From Symbiodinium natans (lineage: Eukaryota; Sar; Dinophyceae; Suessiales; Symbiodiniaceae): a stretch of 64,000 nt of DNA. Each line of letters opens with the position of its first letter. The first letter of the stretch is position 1. Positions 21,742 through 34,600 of this stretch are shown here, piece by piece. The position numbers were made by a program, and so were the translations under genes. A model generated the notes under the pieces. That model had not been told where the DNA came from, searched no databases, and worked only from the letters and a program-made list of their open reading frames with translations. Where the stretch lies: the NCBI GenBank assembly GCA_905221605.1, contig CAJNDS010002523.1, positions 1,892,300 through 1,956,299 of the forward strand, written 5' to 3'.

Positions 21742-22317
21742 GGCTTCGGGTTTTTAGGGTTGTTAGGGATTCGGGTTTTTAAGGATTTAGAGTTTCAGGG
21801 TTTTGGGTTTTAGGGTTTTAGGGTTTCAGGGTTTTAGGGTTTTAGGGTTTTAGGGTTTTAGGGTTTTAGGGTTTTAGGGTTTTAGGGCTTTTAGGGATTT
21901 TAGGGATTTAGGGTGTTCAGGGATTAGGGTTTCAGGTGCTGCGATGAGTAAGGGCTTCGGACTTGTCAATGGATGGCGTGGGGTTTAGGGGTCAGGGCTT
22001 AGGGTTTATGGGTTAGGGGCTTAGGGTTTAGGGTTTCGGGTTTAGGGTTTAGGGTTTAGGGCTTAGGGTTTAGGGTTTAGGGTTTCGGGTTTAGGGTTTA
22101 GGGGCCTTGAGGCTTCTTTGAAGCTTGCCGTAGAAGCTTTTTGTTGGGGCTTGAGGGCTTTAAGAACTTCAGGGTTTCCTAGGGTTTCGTAGCGTTCCAG
22201 GGTTGAGGGCTGCGGAGAAGGCTCTAGTAGGTTTTCTTAAGGCATTGAAGCAAGGAGGCCTTTAGACTAAGACACTTCAGACCCTACAACCCCTGGAGCT
22301 GTGGACCCTGGCCTAAT

Positions 22318-22453
22318 TGGAGGTTCATGGTGCTGAATCACAAATTATCAGTGTACTCATAACCCACTTATAAGCCCGTGAATTCCCCTAAGATGGTTAC
22401 CATTGCGGTCTCAGTGCAGCTACCATTTGATTAGTAAATACCATGAACCTCCA
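22318..22453. mobile_element. Small inverted-repeat element, family M6 (copy 1)
   Basis: TGGAGGTTCATGGT at the left and ACCATGAACCTCCA at the right; interior AT-rich with CATAACCCACTTATAAGCCC. Second copy at 52040. Confidence 0.8.
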
Positions 22454-22501
22454 GGTAGCATGAGCTCATGGAGCCCTCAAAGAAATACGCATGACTATCC
22501 T

Positions 22502-22596
22502 GGTACCCCAGTAACCATCTTACAATAAGGGCACCCTTCTTTGGGTTGGCTAATGTATAAGGGAACCTTGAACCAAAAAAAGGGAAAAGGGTACCA
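22502..22596. mobile_element. Small repeat element, family M4 (copy 1)
   Basis: Contains CAGTAACCATCTTACAATAA, GGGCACCC, TATAAGGGAACC and AAAAAAAGGG, the family signature. Ends GGTACC at both sides. Confidence 0.65.
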
Positions 22597-23784
22597 AACC
22601 CTAAACCCTAAACCCTACACCCTAAATCCCAAACCCTAAACCCAAAACCCTAAACCCTAAACACCGGCCCCTGAGAGATCACGTGGTGAACCCATGGCCC
22701 CCCCTTGAACCCTAAAGAACCCTGAAGCCCCGCACCCCGGGTTTAGGGTTTAGGGTTTAGGGTTTAGGGTTTAGGGTTTAGGGTTTAGGGTTTAGGGTTT
22801 AGGGTTTACGGTTTAGGGCTTAGGGACCCCCCAAACCCCAGCCCTAACTCCCTGAGCTCTAGGCCCCTTGCTGATGCTCTGCCTTTTTCTATCCAAATGG
22901 CGCACTTCGGGGGATCTCTGCCTGCTCCCACCAAACACTCGGAAACCCCGAACCGGAGCCAAAACACAAAACCCCGGAAAGCTGTTTTTGCTTTGAAAGC
23001 TCAGAAACCCTAAGCCCTAAACCCTAAGCCCTTCAGCCCTCAGCCCTCAGCCCTCAGCCCTCAGCCCTAAGCCCTAAGCCCTAAGCCCTAAGCCCTAAGC
23101 CCTAAGCCCTAAGCCCTAAGCCCTAAGCCCTAAGCCCTAAGCCCTAAACCCTAAACCCATACCGACGCGAACTGTCGGGATTGGGGTTTGAGGGGCTCAG
23201 ATAAGAGTTCTGTACAAGCGATTTTGGGATTACTTGGGACACCTGAATCCCCAAAGCCTAACCCCTAAACCCTAAACCCTATTAAAGAAATGAAAAATAA
23301 ATAAATAAATATATATATATATATGTATGTATACACACATTAATATATTAATATAATAGTCTAAGGGAACCCGACTACTTGGGGGGTGGGGGGGGGTACG
23401 GGTCACCGTGGTATTTCCCAAAACAGGGGGCACCCCTTTCTACCCCAAATAGAATAGGACCCCTGAAAGGGACCCTCCAAAAGAGTACCTGTATTTTCGT
23501 AAACCCCCATATATACATAGTATTTAATCCCCAAACCCTAACCCCTAATATTAAAGGCTCATGAAATTGAAACAAAACACACACCTAGAAATGTATGTGT
23601 ATTTCTCTATAAATTATTACTACATATATGGGGCTTTACGATAATAAGGGATCCCGAATTGCAGTAAGGACCCAAGAAGGGTACCCCTAATGTCGAAAAC
23701 CCCCGCATAAACCCTAAACCCTAAACCCCAAACCCTAAACCCTAAACCCTAAACCCCAAACCCTAAACCCTAAACCCCATATGT

Positions 23785-23885
23785 TCCTTCCACATACATA
23801 TATTCTCGAAACCTGAAGGCACCCATCGCACCCCGGCATGGCTCCAAGTGCAGCCCCGGCAGAGCTTTCATGGGCTTTGGGGCTT
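23785..23885 (-). CDS. Exon-like island (unassigned)
   Basis: Flanked in the exon orientation (CCCTAAA left, TTTAGGG right). A minus frame reads PMKALPGLHLEPCRGAMGAF. No domain recognised. Confidence 0.3.
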
Positions 23886-24344
23886 CGGGCTTAGGGTTTA
23901 GGATTTGGGGTTTAGGGTTTAGGATTTGGGGTTTAGGGTGTAGGGTTTGGGGTTTAGGGTTTAGGGTTTGGGGTAACGGTTTAGGGTTTAGGAATTGGGG
24001 TTTGCGGTTTGGGGTTTAGGGTTTGGGGTTTAGGTTTAGGGTTTGGGGGTTAATTAGTATTTAGGTTTGGGGTTTAGGTTTAGGGTTTAGGGTTCAGGGT
24101 TTAGGGTTTAGGGCTTGGGGATCGAAGTGTCGGGCCCCATTTCTGAGGGGGCTTATAAGGTTTAGGGTTTAGGGGCTTGGGGTTTCGGGCTTTTATCTTC
24201 AAGAGAGAAAGCCCAGTTAAAATCAATGGAGAACCCTAAAAAAAATTCGAAACCCTGAAACCCCAAACCCCTATATAAACCCTAAACCCAATAACCCTAA
24301 ACCTTAAACCCTGGCCCTAAACCCCAAACCTGTAAACCCTGAAC

Positions 24345-24450
24345 CTTCAGGAGAGTACATAGTGCAGGTCATCCTCCGTTGGAGCTTTGGATTGAAGGTT
24401 CCGCGGGTGCTGATTTCCCGATTCCATGAGTTTAGGGGTAGTTGCTTTCC
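24345..24450 (-). CDS. Exon-like island with EDDLHYVL motif (unassigned)
   Basis: One minus frame reads ESGNQHPRNLQSKAPTEDDL then HYVLS, echoing DDELSYALG of KH-b; a second frame is also open across the island and contains STRGTF, echoing YTRGIR of E20. CTACAG acceptor near 24450. The frame cannot be decided, but the position (CCCTAAA-type repeats left, TTTAGGG-type right) follows the exon rule. It may belong to a further KH module or a downstream gene. Confidence 0.38.
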
Positions 24451-24562
24451 TGTAGGGTTCGAGAGTTCAGGGTTTAAGTCCCTAAACCCTAAACCCTAAA
24501 CCCTAAACCCTAAACCCTAAACCCTAAACCTAAACCCTAAACCCTAAACCCTAAACCCTAGA

Positions 24563-24665
24563 GTAGGGGAGGCGGCGCAAGCCTCGATTTGGGAGACTAG
24601 GGCGAAGGGTTTAGATGAGTTTAGGGCTCCTGGTCCCATGAGAAGAGTCTCCGGTACTGGTTCCA
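24563..24665 (-). CDS. Exon-like island (unassigned)
   Basis: Non-repetitive island between CCCTAAA (left) and TTTAGGG-type (right) repeats. One minus frame is open throughout; another gives YRRLFSWDQ between an AG acceptor and a GA donor. No family recognised. Confidence 0.3.
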
Positions 24666-25606
24666 GGGTGTAGGGTGTAGGGTGTAGGGTTTAGGACTTA
24701 AAGGGTTTAGGGTTTAGGGCTTAGGGTTTAGGGTTTAGGGTTTAGGGCGACGCACTTGAGGATGCGCGTGCATCCGCTCTACCTAGGCACGGCTTTCTGC
24801 TGCTACCGCTAAACATGTACCAACGCACTTGAGGGTGCTTAGGGATTCGGAGGGTTTAGGGTTTGGGGTTTGGGGTTTGGGTTTGGAGTTTGGGGTTTGC
24901 GGTTTGGGGTTGGGAGGTGGCCTAATTAAGCCTTGAGTTTGGGGTTGAGGGTCCGGGGTTTGGATGGGGCAACGTGCGGAGATAGAAACTTGAAGCAACT
25001 GGACTCTTTCAACAATCGGGTATGCTCTTACCAACGGTGGCGTGAGGAATTGCGCTTCGAGCCAGGCGATAAGCGAGAGTGTCTTTCTTCCTGCCACAGA
25101 GGGAGATCATTCCAGTCGGATGGGCGCATCATCCACGAACTTAATCAGGAGGCTGCTTGCGAGCGATGGTCAACGGACTATAAAGAAGGGAGTTGGGGGT
25201 TATTTAGGGGCTACTTCGGTATATGTAGGGACAATATAAGGTATGGGGTCCATCCTTCTACCCCTTAAGATGGCAGCCAGGGCGGAGCAAGAATCCTCAG
25301 TCCCAAACCTCAAACCCTCAGCCAAGTCCTTCTACCACCTGTTCGATGCTTGTAAAAGGAGTAGGACTGGGTTGCCGGCCTTAGCTGTTTAGGGTTTAGG
25401 GTTTAGGGGCTTAGGGTTTAGGTTTAGGGTTTGGGTTTAGGGTTTAGGGTTAACACGTGCAGCTGTCCGGTCACGACTATACTCCCCAAACCCTAAACCC
25501 TAAACCCTAAACCCTAAACCCTAAACCCTAAACCCTAAACCCTAAACCCTAAACCCTAAACATACAAGCCCAAGATTCAGCTGTGCGCCCATCCCTACAC
25601 CAACGC

Positions 25607-25642
25607 CCTCCGGCATCGGATGCGACTGGGGCTGCGTGACGT
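25607..25642 (-). CDS. KH gene exon E33: RS domain, last exon traced
   Basis: Reads [18 protein letters not shown] acceptor, GC donor. An in-frame stop follows soon after if unspliced (GCG TTG GTG TAG), so this could be the terminal exon. The acceptor is weak and the assignment tentative. Confidence 0.42.
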
Positions 25643-28600
25643 CTCAGTTTTGCCAGCCAGTATCTGAGAATCTCAACATCCAGGGGGGGGGGGGGGGGGC
25701 TGGGTTTAGGGTTTAGGGTGAGGGTTTAGGGTTTAGGGTTGGGGTTTTAGGGTTTGGGGTTTGGGGTTTAGGGTTTAGGGTTTAGGGTTCTGAGAATCTC
25801 AACATGCAGGACCTCAGGAGGGGGGGATGGGTGAGAGGGTTGATTTATAGCTCCCGAACCCTCCCTAACCCCAACCCACGTACTGGACTTCGCAACCCTC
25901 AAGCCTAAACCTGTTTTTAGGCTGCCCAGTAACCTAGGCTTAAAAGGGGTGCCCTTTTTTGCTTAAAGGGGTTGATAAGGGAACCTAAACCCCCCAAAAA
26001 GGGAATAAGGGTACTACTGGGCATCCTAGGTTTATAAACCAACATGCATCCTAAGGAGACTATGGGAATGAAGCAAGCATCACTCCTTGCTCATCTTACT
26101 CCGGGTACTGCAAAGAGTCCATGGGTACTTATGACACAACTGCAAGTCTACATAAACACCTACTTCAAGGGGCTTACAAGGCCTTATAAGAAGAGTTCAA
26201 GTTGGGTCATAAGTACCCATGGACCTCCAAGCAAACCCTGAAAAAAATAGTATGTTTTTTCGCTGCTAGGGCACCTGCTGGCTGGCTGTGACATTTAGGG
26301 TCGATTTAGGCGAGTTTAGGGTCGAAGAGGGTTTAGGGTTTGGGGTTTGGGGCTTGGGGCTTGGGTTTAGGGTTTAGGGGTTAGGGCAACAAGACCCTAA
26401 CTACCTGTAGATGTGGGAGAGGAGTTGGACCTTGCTTTGGCGTTAGGGATTCCTTTTAGAATCCATACATATAATGCATATATATATATACACACACACT
26501 CTTGCGCAACAACTGAAACTTTGGACAGGGAGTGGGGATTGTTTCTGGTAGGCACGTGGCCTCTCCTTGCGAGGAACAAGGCTTTGGAGGACTATGGCGA
26601 ACATTAGCCCATTATCCGTTGGCTGAGCGAGACGTCTGCACATAAGCTGCTGAGGCTCAACGCGCTCAGTGCGTCTTATAGTCATGGCTTCATCGCCTGA
26701 ACGCAGGGATGACTTTAGGGCTTACTCGGGACTCTCTTCACCTACAATTTTACGGGTTCTACCAACCAGTTCTGGGGTAGTTCCTACTAAACTGTAGGTA
26801 ATAGAGTCCCAGGTATGGTTTCGGGTTCAGGGTCCCAGACATCGAGCGCATTGGCAAGGGATGCAAAAAGGGGTGGTTGAAGCTCGGGAGGCTTCTTCTT
26901 GGGGCGGGGGGGGGGGGGGGGGGGGGCTGGGATGTTGCACAAGGACAGAAATCCCACCTCCCATTCCAACTTGAAGTGGCCTGAGCCGAAAACCAAAACC
27001 CTAACAAACCCAATCTTTGAGATGGGGGACCTGAGGATTGCAGCGTCTGCAAACTGGGGCCGGGGAGAAAAAGATAGAAAAAAAGGGCCCAAGCAGTATG
27101 CTGATCGTAGTTCTGCCTGCTCCGAGCTCTAAAGCCTAAACCCGAAACCCTGATTAAACCTTGACCCTAAATCTTCTGGGGTGCTACGTTAGACCCTGGA
27201 AAAAAGCAGATACATATGTATATATATATATATGTATGCTTTTTACTTATATATATATATTTTTTTTTCAAGGTATACATAGCTATCATAGGAACCCAGC
27301 TCCAAAACCCGAAACCCTAAACTCTGAACCTCTAAACCCTGAACCCCTGAACCCTAAACCCTAAACCCTAAACTTCAAATCCCAGGGGGTTTTCGGGGTC
27401 GATTGGGCGCTCGGCCTGCGCGAGTCGCTACGGCCACGGCGCGACGGGGACCTGCTCCGAGCTTGGGTTTACGGCTTAGGGGTTGGGGTTTAGGGTTTAG
27501 GGTTTAGGGTTTAGGGTTTAGGGTTTAAGGTTTAGGGTTTAGGGTTTAGGGTTTAGGGTTTAGGGTTTGGGGTTTAGGGTTTAGGGTTTAGGGTTTAGGG
27601 TTTAGGGTTTAGGGTTTAGGGTTTAGGGTTTAGGGTCGTTTAGCGTTTAGGGTTTAGGGTTTAAGGTTTGGGTTTAGGGTTCAGGAATCATCAGGGTTTT
27701 GGGTTTGGGGTTTCGGGTTTAAGTAGCTGTGAGAAGAGATAATAACAACTTGAGATAACAAAATGTATGAGAAAGGGCTTTATGAATTGCTAGACCCAGG
27801 AAGTAACCTAGGAAAAAAACAGGGTGCCCTTTTTTGGTTTAAGGGGGCTTATAAGGAAACCTACACCCCCCAACAAAAAAGGAATCAGGGCCTACTCTCG
27901 GTCCTAGATTTGGGTAGAGGAGGCTAAGGGCTTGGAGAGCAAGAGTTAGGGGATAGGATTAGGGGACCTTTTGGGGAAATAGACCCTCTGAGTAAGGTCC
28001 CTGTTTAAGAGAGCCAGAAGAGGGTTCAGAAAGGTTCCCTTTTCAGAGCCCCCCATATCCTACCTAGGAAGAGTAGTGAGCAAGGCCTCTGGGTAAACAT
28101 GTTCAACAAACACCTTCACACTCCAGGACGCCCTGTCCTAGATCCTGAAGGCCCTCAACCCACTCCCTACCAGGCAAACCCTAAAACACCCCAATCCCCA
28201 AGCCCTAAGCCCCAAGCCTTAAACCCCAAACCCTAAATCCCTAAACGACAAACCCCAAACGACAAACTCTAAACCCTAAACCCTAAACCCTAAACCCTAA
28301 ACCCTAAACCCCCCCCCCCAGCCCAAAACGCCTCCGACGCGAGTTGGAACGCCTCCGCGGTGACGGCGAACGCCGGCGCGGCGGTGTGCGGGAGCGTCCC
28401 CGGCCCCTGGAGAGGTTTAGGGCTTAGGGTTTAGGGTTTAGGGTTTAGGGTTTAGGGGTTAGGGTTTAGGGTGTAGGGTTTAGGGTTTAGGGTTGAGAGG
28501 TTTAGGGTTGGGAGGTTTCGGGTTCCGGGTTCAGGCTTAAGTTGGCGGAGTTCGGGGACCGAGGAATTTTAAGGTTCTGGCGTAGGGTTTAGTTTAGTTC

Positions 28601-31600
28601 AGGGTTTAGGGTTTAGGGTTTAGGGTTTAGGGTTTAGGGTTTAGGGTTTAGGGTTTAGGGTTTAGGGTTTAGGGTTTAGGGTTTAGGGTTTAGGGTTTTA
28701 GGGTTTAGGGTTTAGGGCTTAGGGCATAGGGCTTGGGGTTTAGGGTTTCGGGTTTCGGGTTTAGTAAGGGATTAGGGTTTAGGGTTTAGGGTCTAGGGTT
28801 TAGGATTTAGGGTTTAGGGTTTAGCAGTTGGGGTTGGGGTTTGGGGGCTTTGTGGGCTTTGGTTTTCGAGGTTTTGAGCCTGAGGATCGTATCGTCCAGG
28901 CCGTCCGGGTCTCGGCATTAGGACAATTTTGACGCATGACAACCCAAAACGTTCGTGGGGGCAGAGGATTGTTTCCCTGAGCAGCAGGTAAGAACACTGT
29001 AAAGGGTTTGGTTCAGGGTTTAGGGCCTTGGTGTGTAGCGTCTTGGGGTTTGGGCTTTGGGGGGTTTAGGGGTTTAGCCCTTTGCCCCACGCCCGAGGGT
29101 CCTGGAGTCTGAACGTGCTCGGCTATCTGAGCGACCACGACCGTCCCCACGGAGTTTCTCCTGCACGGTCTCGGGTACAGGGTTTGGGAAAGAGGGTTGT
29201 GGGGTTTCGGGTCTAGGGTTTTGGGTTTAGGGTGACAGGTTTAGGAGGGTGCAGGGTTTCGTGGGGCTTGTACGGTTTAGGGTACTTTATGGGGATGTGA
29301 AGGGGCCTGGGAAGGAACATTCCTTACTTCATGAGGGGACCTAAGCCCGATGTGGGACTAAGGTCAGCATAAGATCACACCTGAGAGCAGGGTTCTGTGG
29401 CTCTTGAACGAAGCTTGTTTCGGGTTTAGGGTTGCATTTCGATTTCGATCTCAAATCGCGCTCCTGCTTGAGTTTGCACTGAAACAAGCCGCTGAAGAGA
29501 GATGATTTGAAGACACCGAGTTCAAGATTGTTCAGTGACGAAGCTTCGAAGGATCTAAAATTAGATTCAAGTGATGGATGTATTCTTTGAGGCTGAACTG
29601 ACGGACGATGCAACTATGGATGATCCACTGTCGTGTCTCTATACTTTCTGTACATCAAAGTACCTGGTATCATTTTGAACCTAAAACTTCCTCTCTTCTC
29701 TACATTCACACGAACCTCTTCGTGCTGCAAATTCGCCATAGCATGTATGCAACCAAGCTATCAGCTACAGTGGGCCTATTCGCCTCTGTGCAATCTGCTT
29801 CTTTGCGGCAGGTTTCCAGGCTAGGCAGGCTGCTCAGAGCACTACTTCGGCTTGGAAGGTGGGCTAAGGGGTCGGATGGGGAAGCAAGCAAGCACCGGGT
29901 GGGACTAGGCTTACAGGCGCCTAGGGAAACCTTCCAGGGTAGATAGGCCCCGCGGAAAGGCGAGAAAGAGCTTCTCCTAACCTCCTTCATCTACTCATCC
30001 CAAAACCTTCTTGTCCACAGGTTACCGAAGCGCCCTGTATTTCCTATGACAAATGATCGGATTAGGGTTTAGGGTTTAGGGTTTAGGGTTGAGGGGTTAG
30101 AGGTTTAGGGTTTAGGGTTTCAAAATTATTGTAGCTAAGTTTCTCTAAGGGTAAATGAAGGCCATGGTAGGAGCACATTCAAGGAATCCTTCGGAGGCAG
30201 AACCTTCAGGGGTGCTAGCTTTTAACAGTCTGAAGAACGCTTAAAAACCCCTAAACCCTAAACCCTAAACCCTAAACCCTAAACCCTAAACCCTGAACCC
30301 TAAACCCTAAACCCTAAACCCTAAACCCTACACAACCCCAAACCCTCAACCCCGAAGCCCTAAACTTGAGACACGAGCCACCTGAATCATCTCGTTGACC
30401 AAGCGTTCGGCGGCCGCGCGACCTTTCTCCGAGGTCTTCGAACCTGCAGCGCTCTTCGGCATAGACTCTGGACACAGGAGTAACCTAGGAATAACAAGGG
30501 AACCCTTTTTTGGTTTCTAAGGGAACCCCAGCCCTAAAACAAGGAAATAAGGGCCTACACCGGGTCCTAGGACTGAAGGCTCAGGGGCCTTCGCATTCAG
30601 CATTCAGGGCTGCGGGATGGGGGTGTAGGGTTCAAACTTAGGGTATGACTGCTTGCGCCTTGCTTTGCCTTACTTTGCGTTGCCGTGCCCTCAGCCCTGA
30701 ATCCTAAACCCTAAACCCTAAACCCTAAACCCTAAACCCTAAACCCTAAACCTGAACCCTTCCACCAAAACTTTCTGCCCCCCTAGACCAGAAGCATGCC
30801 ACTTAGGCTCGTGCGGCTTGGGGATGAAGGCCTAAGGCCCGTAAAACCTCCCCGAAACAACTAACCCCTGAATCTCCAAACGTTCGCCTCCTTCAGTTTC
30901 GGGTTCAGGTTTTGGGGTCAACGGGCCTTAGCTTTGGAATCTTGAGCAAGGCTTGGGGAGCCTAAACCCTAAACCCTAAACTCTAAACCCTAAGCCCTAA
31001 ACCCTAAACCCTAAGCCGTATACACCCTCAACGCTCGCCTGAGTCCACGGAGAAGATCAGAAGACGCTCCTGGCTTGCTGGACGATGAGATTCCCTAAGC
31101 CCTAAGCCCTAAACCCTAAACCCTAGGGTTTAGGGTTTAGGGTAACCTACATAGGAGACCCCTTACTCTTAAAACAGGCGCGGCGATGGCTGCTTATCGA
31201 CCTCGACCAAACAATACAGTCCCTAAACCCCAAAGTTAAACCCTGAACCCTGAACCCTGAACCCTGAACCCTGAACCCTGAACCCTAAACCCTAACCCTG
31301 AACCCTGAACCCTGAACCCTGAACCCTAAACCCTAAATCCTAAACCCTAGACCCTGAAACTCTAAACCCCAAGACCTAGACCCTAAAACCCTAAACCCCT
31401 AGACCCTGAACCCTCTACCCTAAACCCTAAACCCTAAACCCTAAACCCGAGACCCTAAACCCTAAACCCTAAACCCTAAACCCTAAACCCTAAACCCTAC
31501 AGCTCCGAGGTCGATCTAAGGCCGAGTGAAGGCTTTGAGCGAGCAGTTGTGCTCCAAGCTGGTTGAGGTTTAGGGTTCAGGGTTCAGGGTTTAGGGTTTA

Positions 31601-34600
31601 GGGCTTAGGGTTTAGGGTCTAGGGCTCAGGGTTCAGGGTTCAGGGTTCAGGGTTCAGGGTTCAGGGTTCAGGGTTCAGGGTTCAGGGTTTAGGGTTTAGG
31701 GCATTCTTTCTGAGTCGCTTGCATCCTGCCGGTGCCATGGGAAAGGCCCTAAACCCTAATCCCCGAACCCTAAACCCTAGTGCTGGGAGAGGTCGATGCC
31801 GGCAGCCCAAGGCAGTCTGTATGGCGTAGTCCCAATGGGCCGGGGCAGAAGCACAGTGCGGTTCAGGAGTGGCGCGGGTAAGGTAGGACATGTAAACCCT
31901 AAGCCCTAAATCCTAAACCCTAAACCCTAAATCCTAAACCCCAGAACCTAAACCCTGAACCCTAAACCCTAAACCGCTGGAGCAAGTAGAAGGAGACACG
32001 ACAGGTCTGGCCCGCTTCGGGGGAGCAACGCGGAGAAAACGGCGTTAGGTTCAGCATCCGGCGCATCGCGTTGAGGGTTTACGGTTTAAGGTCCAGGGTC
32101 TTCGGTTTTAGGGCAGACAGTGCTTTTACAGCTTATAGCATTGACGCTGAACCCTAGCCTAAAACCAAAAGGGTTTAGGGCTTGTACGGCTTACAGGGTC
32201 TGTGGAGTCTTTGTACCCGAAAACCTAAACCCAGAGTTCCGAAACTTTCCACCACATCCAAAAGGCCAACACACTTCGAAGCCCCAACCCTGCCAAAACC
32301 TTAGACCCCGTTCTTTCTCGGGTCTAAGGTTTACGTGGGGTTTAGGGTTTAGGGTTTAGGGTCTAGGGTTTAGGGTTTAGGGTTAGGGTTTAGAGTTTAA
32401 GGTCAAGAAACTTAGAGCTTCAACAGCCCTGAACAAACCTGGCACTGAGCCCATGATCCTATGGCTCCCCAAAGTCCAGTGGCCTCTCCCCGCTTGTCCA
32501 GTGCCATAAACCTCGGATTTCGGGTTTACGGTTTAAGGTTTAGGGCTTGGGGGTTTAGGGTTTAGAGTTTAAGGTTTAGGGTTTGGGTGTTTGGGGTTTT
32601 AGGGTTTAAGGTTTAGGGCTTGGGGTTTTAGGGGTTGCTGCAAGAGAGCGCTCAAACAGCTTTCTAGTGACCAGACCCAAGAGTAGGTCAGATTCATACT
32701 GGATTTGGCGGTTTCGGGCTTAGGACTAGGTACGTGTAGCCGGATGAGTTACGACGCAACTTGGATAGCAAACCCTGTAGTCAAACTGAGACGGCTGCCT
32801 GCCTTTTGGCTTCGGGCATGGACTCGGCTGACACTGATGCAACATGATTTTGAATTGCACATGCTGCATACCTGAATCGCTGCCGTCACTGGCAGCATAG
32901 GTGGTTCCTCATCGGCGTCGTCCACGGACTTGAATATGTTCATCGTGCCGAAGACGACCGAAGTCTTTGCGGGCAAACTCGTCGAACCTTCTGCCTGAGA
33001 GACAAACTTTGACTCGCACATGTTGCTTGCCAGCCTGCCTCAAGCACAGCAAGCGCCGATGATCCAAAGACCAGTAGTAGACATTGCCATCGACACAAGC
33101 TTTTGCGACATTCAGAACAAAGTTGTGATGCTCCAGCTCATTGATTCTACCGCGCTTCAGCTGCGAAGTAGTCTCTTCCAATGTGCGGCCATCCCTGAAG
33201 CGACTGCTGCACCATTGCTGCAGGTTTCCAACAGCCTCGATGGGAACTGTTTGGACATCGCCTGTCTCATCGATCTCCTCCTTGACTTCTACAGCTTCAG
33301 CACGTCCTCTTAGGAGGCAGGAGCGGAAGTGGTCCCAAAGTGGCTCAGAGCCGTCGTAGTCCTCACATTCTGCCCCTGGCGGGAGCCGGAACCCCACAAT
33401 CTCCAGATCCAAGCTGCCCCAGTTCTTGCGCAACTTGCCATGCACGTCCGGCGACCTCGTCCGGGACCGCGGCCTCTGCAAAGGCTCGCCGCAGTGCATG
33501 CAGTAGCGGGCGTGCTCGGGCATTCCCGAGTGGGAGCACGCCTCCTCGAAGGTGTCCATCCCGGAGCCAGCCACACCAGGGGAACGAGTGTCGTCACACG
33601 GATCTTCACACGGCTGCTGCTCTTCCGGCAAAGGCGTTTGGAGCTCGAAAGGGCCTGGCGCTTCCCAGCGTCCAAAAGCTGCCACAGGCGTCTGGGGCAC
33701 GCGAAGGCCTGGGGTTCCCAAAGATGCGCTCAGAAATGTGCTAGCTGGGGTTGCTGGCGGCGTCTGGGGTACGTGCAGGCCTGGGGTTCTCAGAAACATG
33801 CTGCTTGGAGTTCCAGGCGTCTCGGGCATGCGAATGCCTGGGGTTAAGCCTGGGGTTCCCCGGACTCCAAAAGCTGCCACAGGCGTCTGGGGTATACGAA
33901 GGCCTGGCGCTTCCCAGCATCCAAAAGCTGCCACAGGCGTCTGGGGCACGCGAAGGCCTGGGGTTCCCAAAGATGCGCTCGAACCCGTCTGGGGCATGCG
34001 CCTTGGATTCGGCCTGGGATTCCCAAAGACGCGCTCGAAAACGTTCTGGCTGGAGAAGGCGACTGGGGTATGCGAAGGTCTGGGGTTCCCAAAAAATTTC
34101 TGGATCAGAGGCAGTCTGCGGAATGGGAGGGCTGTTCCAGGATTCTTCTTGGACGCCAGAGCCAATGTCAAAGGGGGTTAGGGTAATTGACCCGAAACCC
34201 TAAACCCTAAACCATTACGAAGAGTCGTGCCAACCCTCTGGTGCTTTCTCAAGTACTTCTGGGATGGTGCAAACAGCCCAGACCTGCCCTAACCCTAAAT
34301 ACGACCCTGAGCGACCCTAAACCCCAGGCCCATGTGACTTCCCATAAGCACGCGGGCTGTATGCGCAGTGAATAGTAGAGTCTGACCCCAACTCAGGGTA
34401 AGCGCTCTGTTGTTTTCGCCTAGCAGCGGCCTGTTCTACGACGAGCCCTGGTCTCCTGGCAGCTTGCCCCACTCTAGGTTGACCCTTCACTGTCTGTGAG
34501 ACATGTTCCTGATTCATTATCCTCTTAAAACCCACTGACAGAAAGCTTCAAAAAAACAGCACAAGGGCCCACCCAGTAGACCTTGAAGCCTACAACCATC

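Larger units (their letters stand above)
20331..25606. repeat. Telomere-like repeat block with variant arrays and islands
   Basis: Mostly CCCTAAA/TTTAGGG arrays. Notable subarrays: CCCTATAAA 9-10-mers (21200-21310), TTTTAGGG (21790-21890), CCCTAAG 7-mers (23030-23150, about 14 units), an AT-rich microsatellite (23285-23360), and a non-repeat stretch at 24950-25370 whose open frames resemble no known protein. Confidence 0.85.

Noticed and set aside
32749-33021. A frame containing [17 protein letters not shown] as the missing WGTLMFF exon of module C
   Set aside because: It overlaps the C-terminus of the 420-codon ORF, whose frame looks better conserved, and its acceptor phase does not fit E27.
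34440-34490. Island reading EWGKLPGDQ as the missing module C exon
   Set aside because: Needs a split codon that does not match the phase of E27, and the similarity to WGTLMFF is only two residues.
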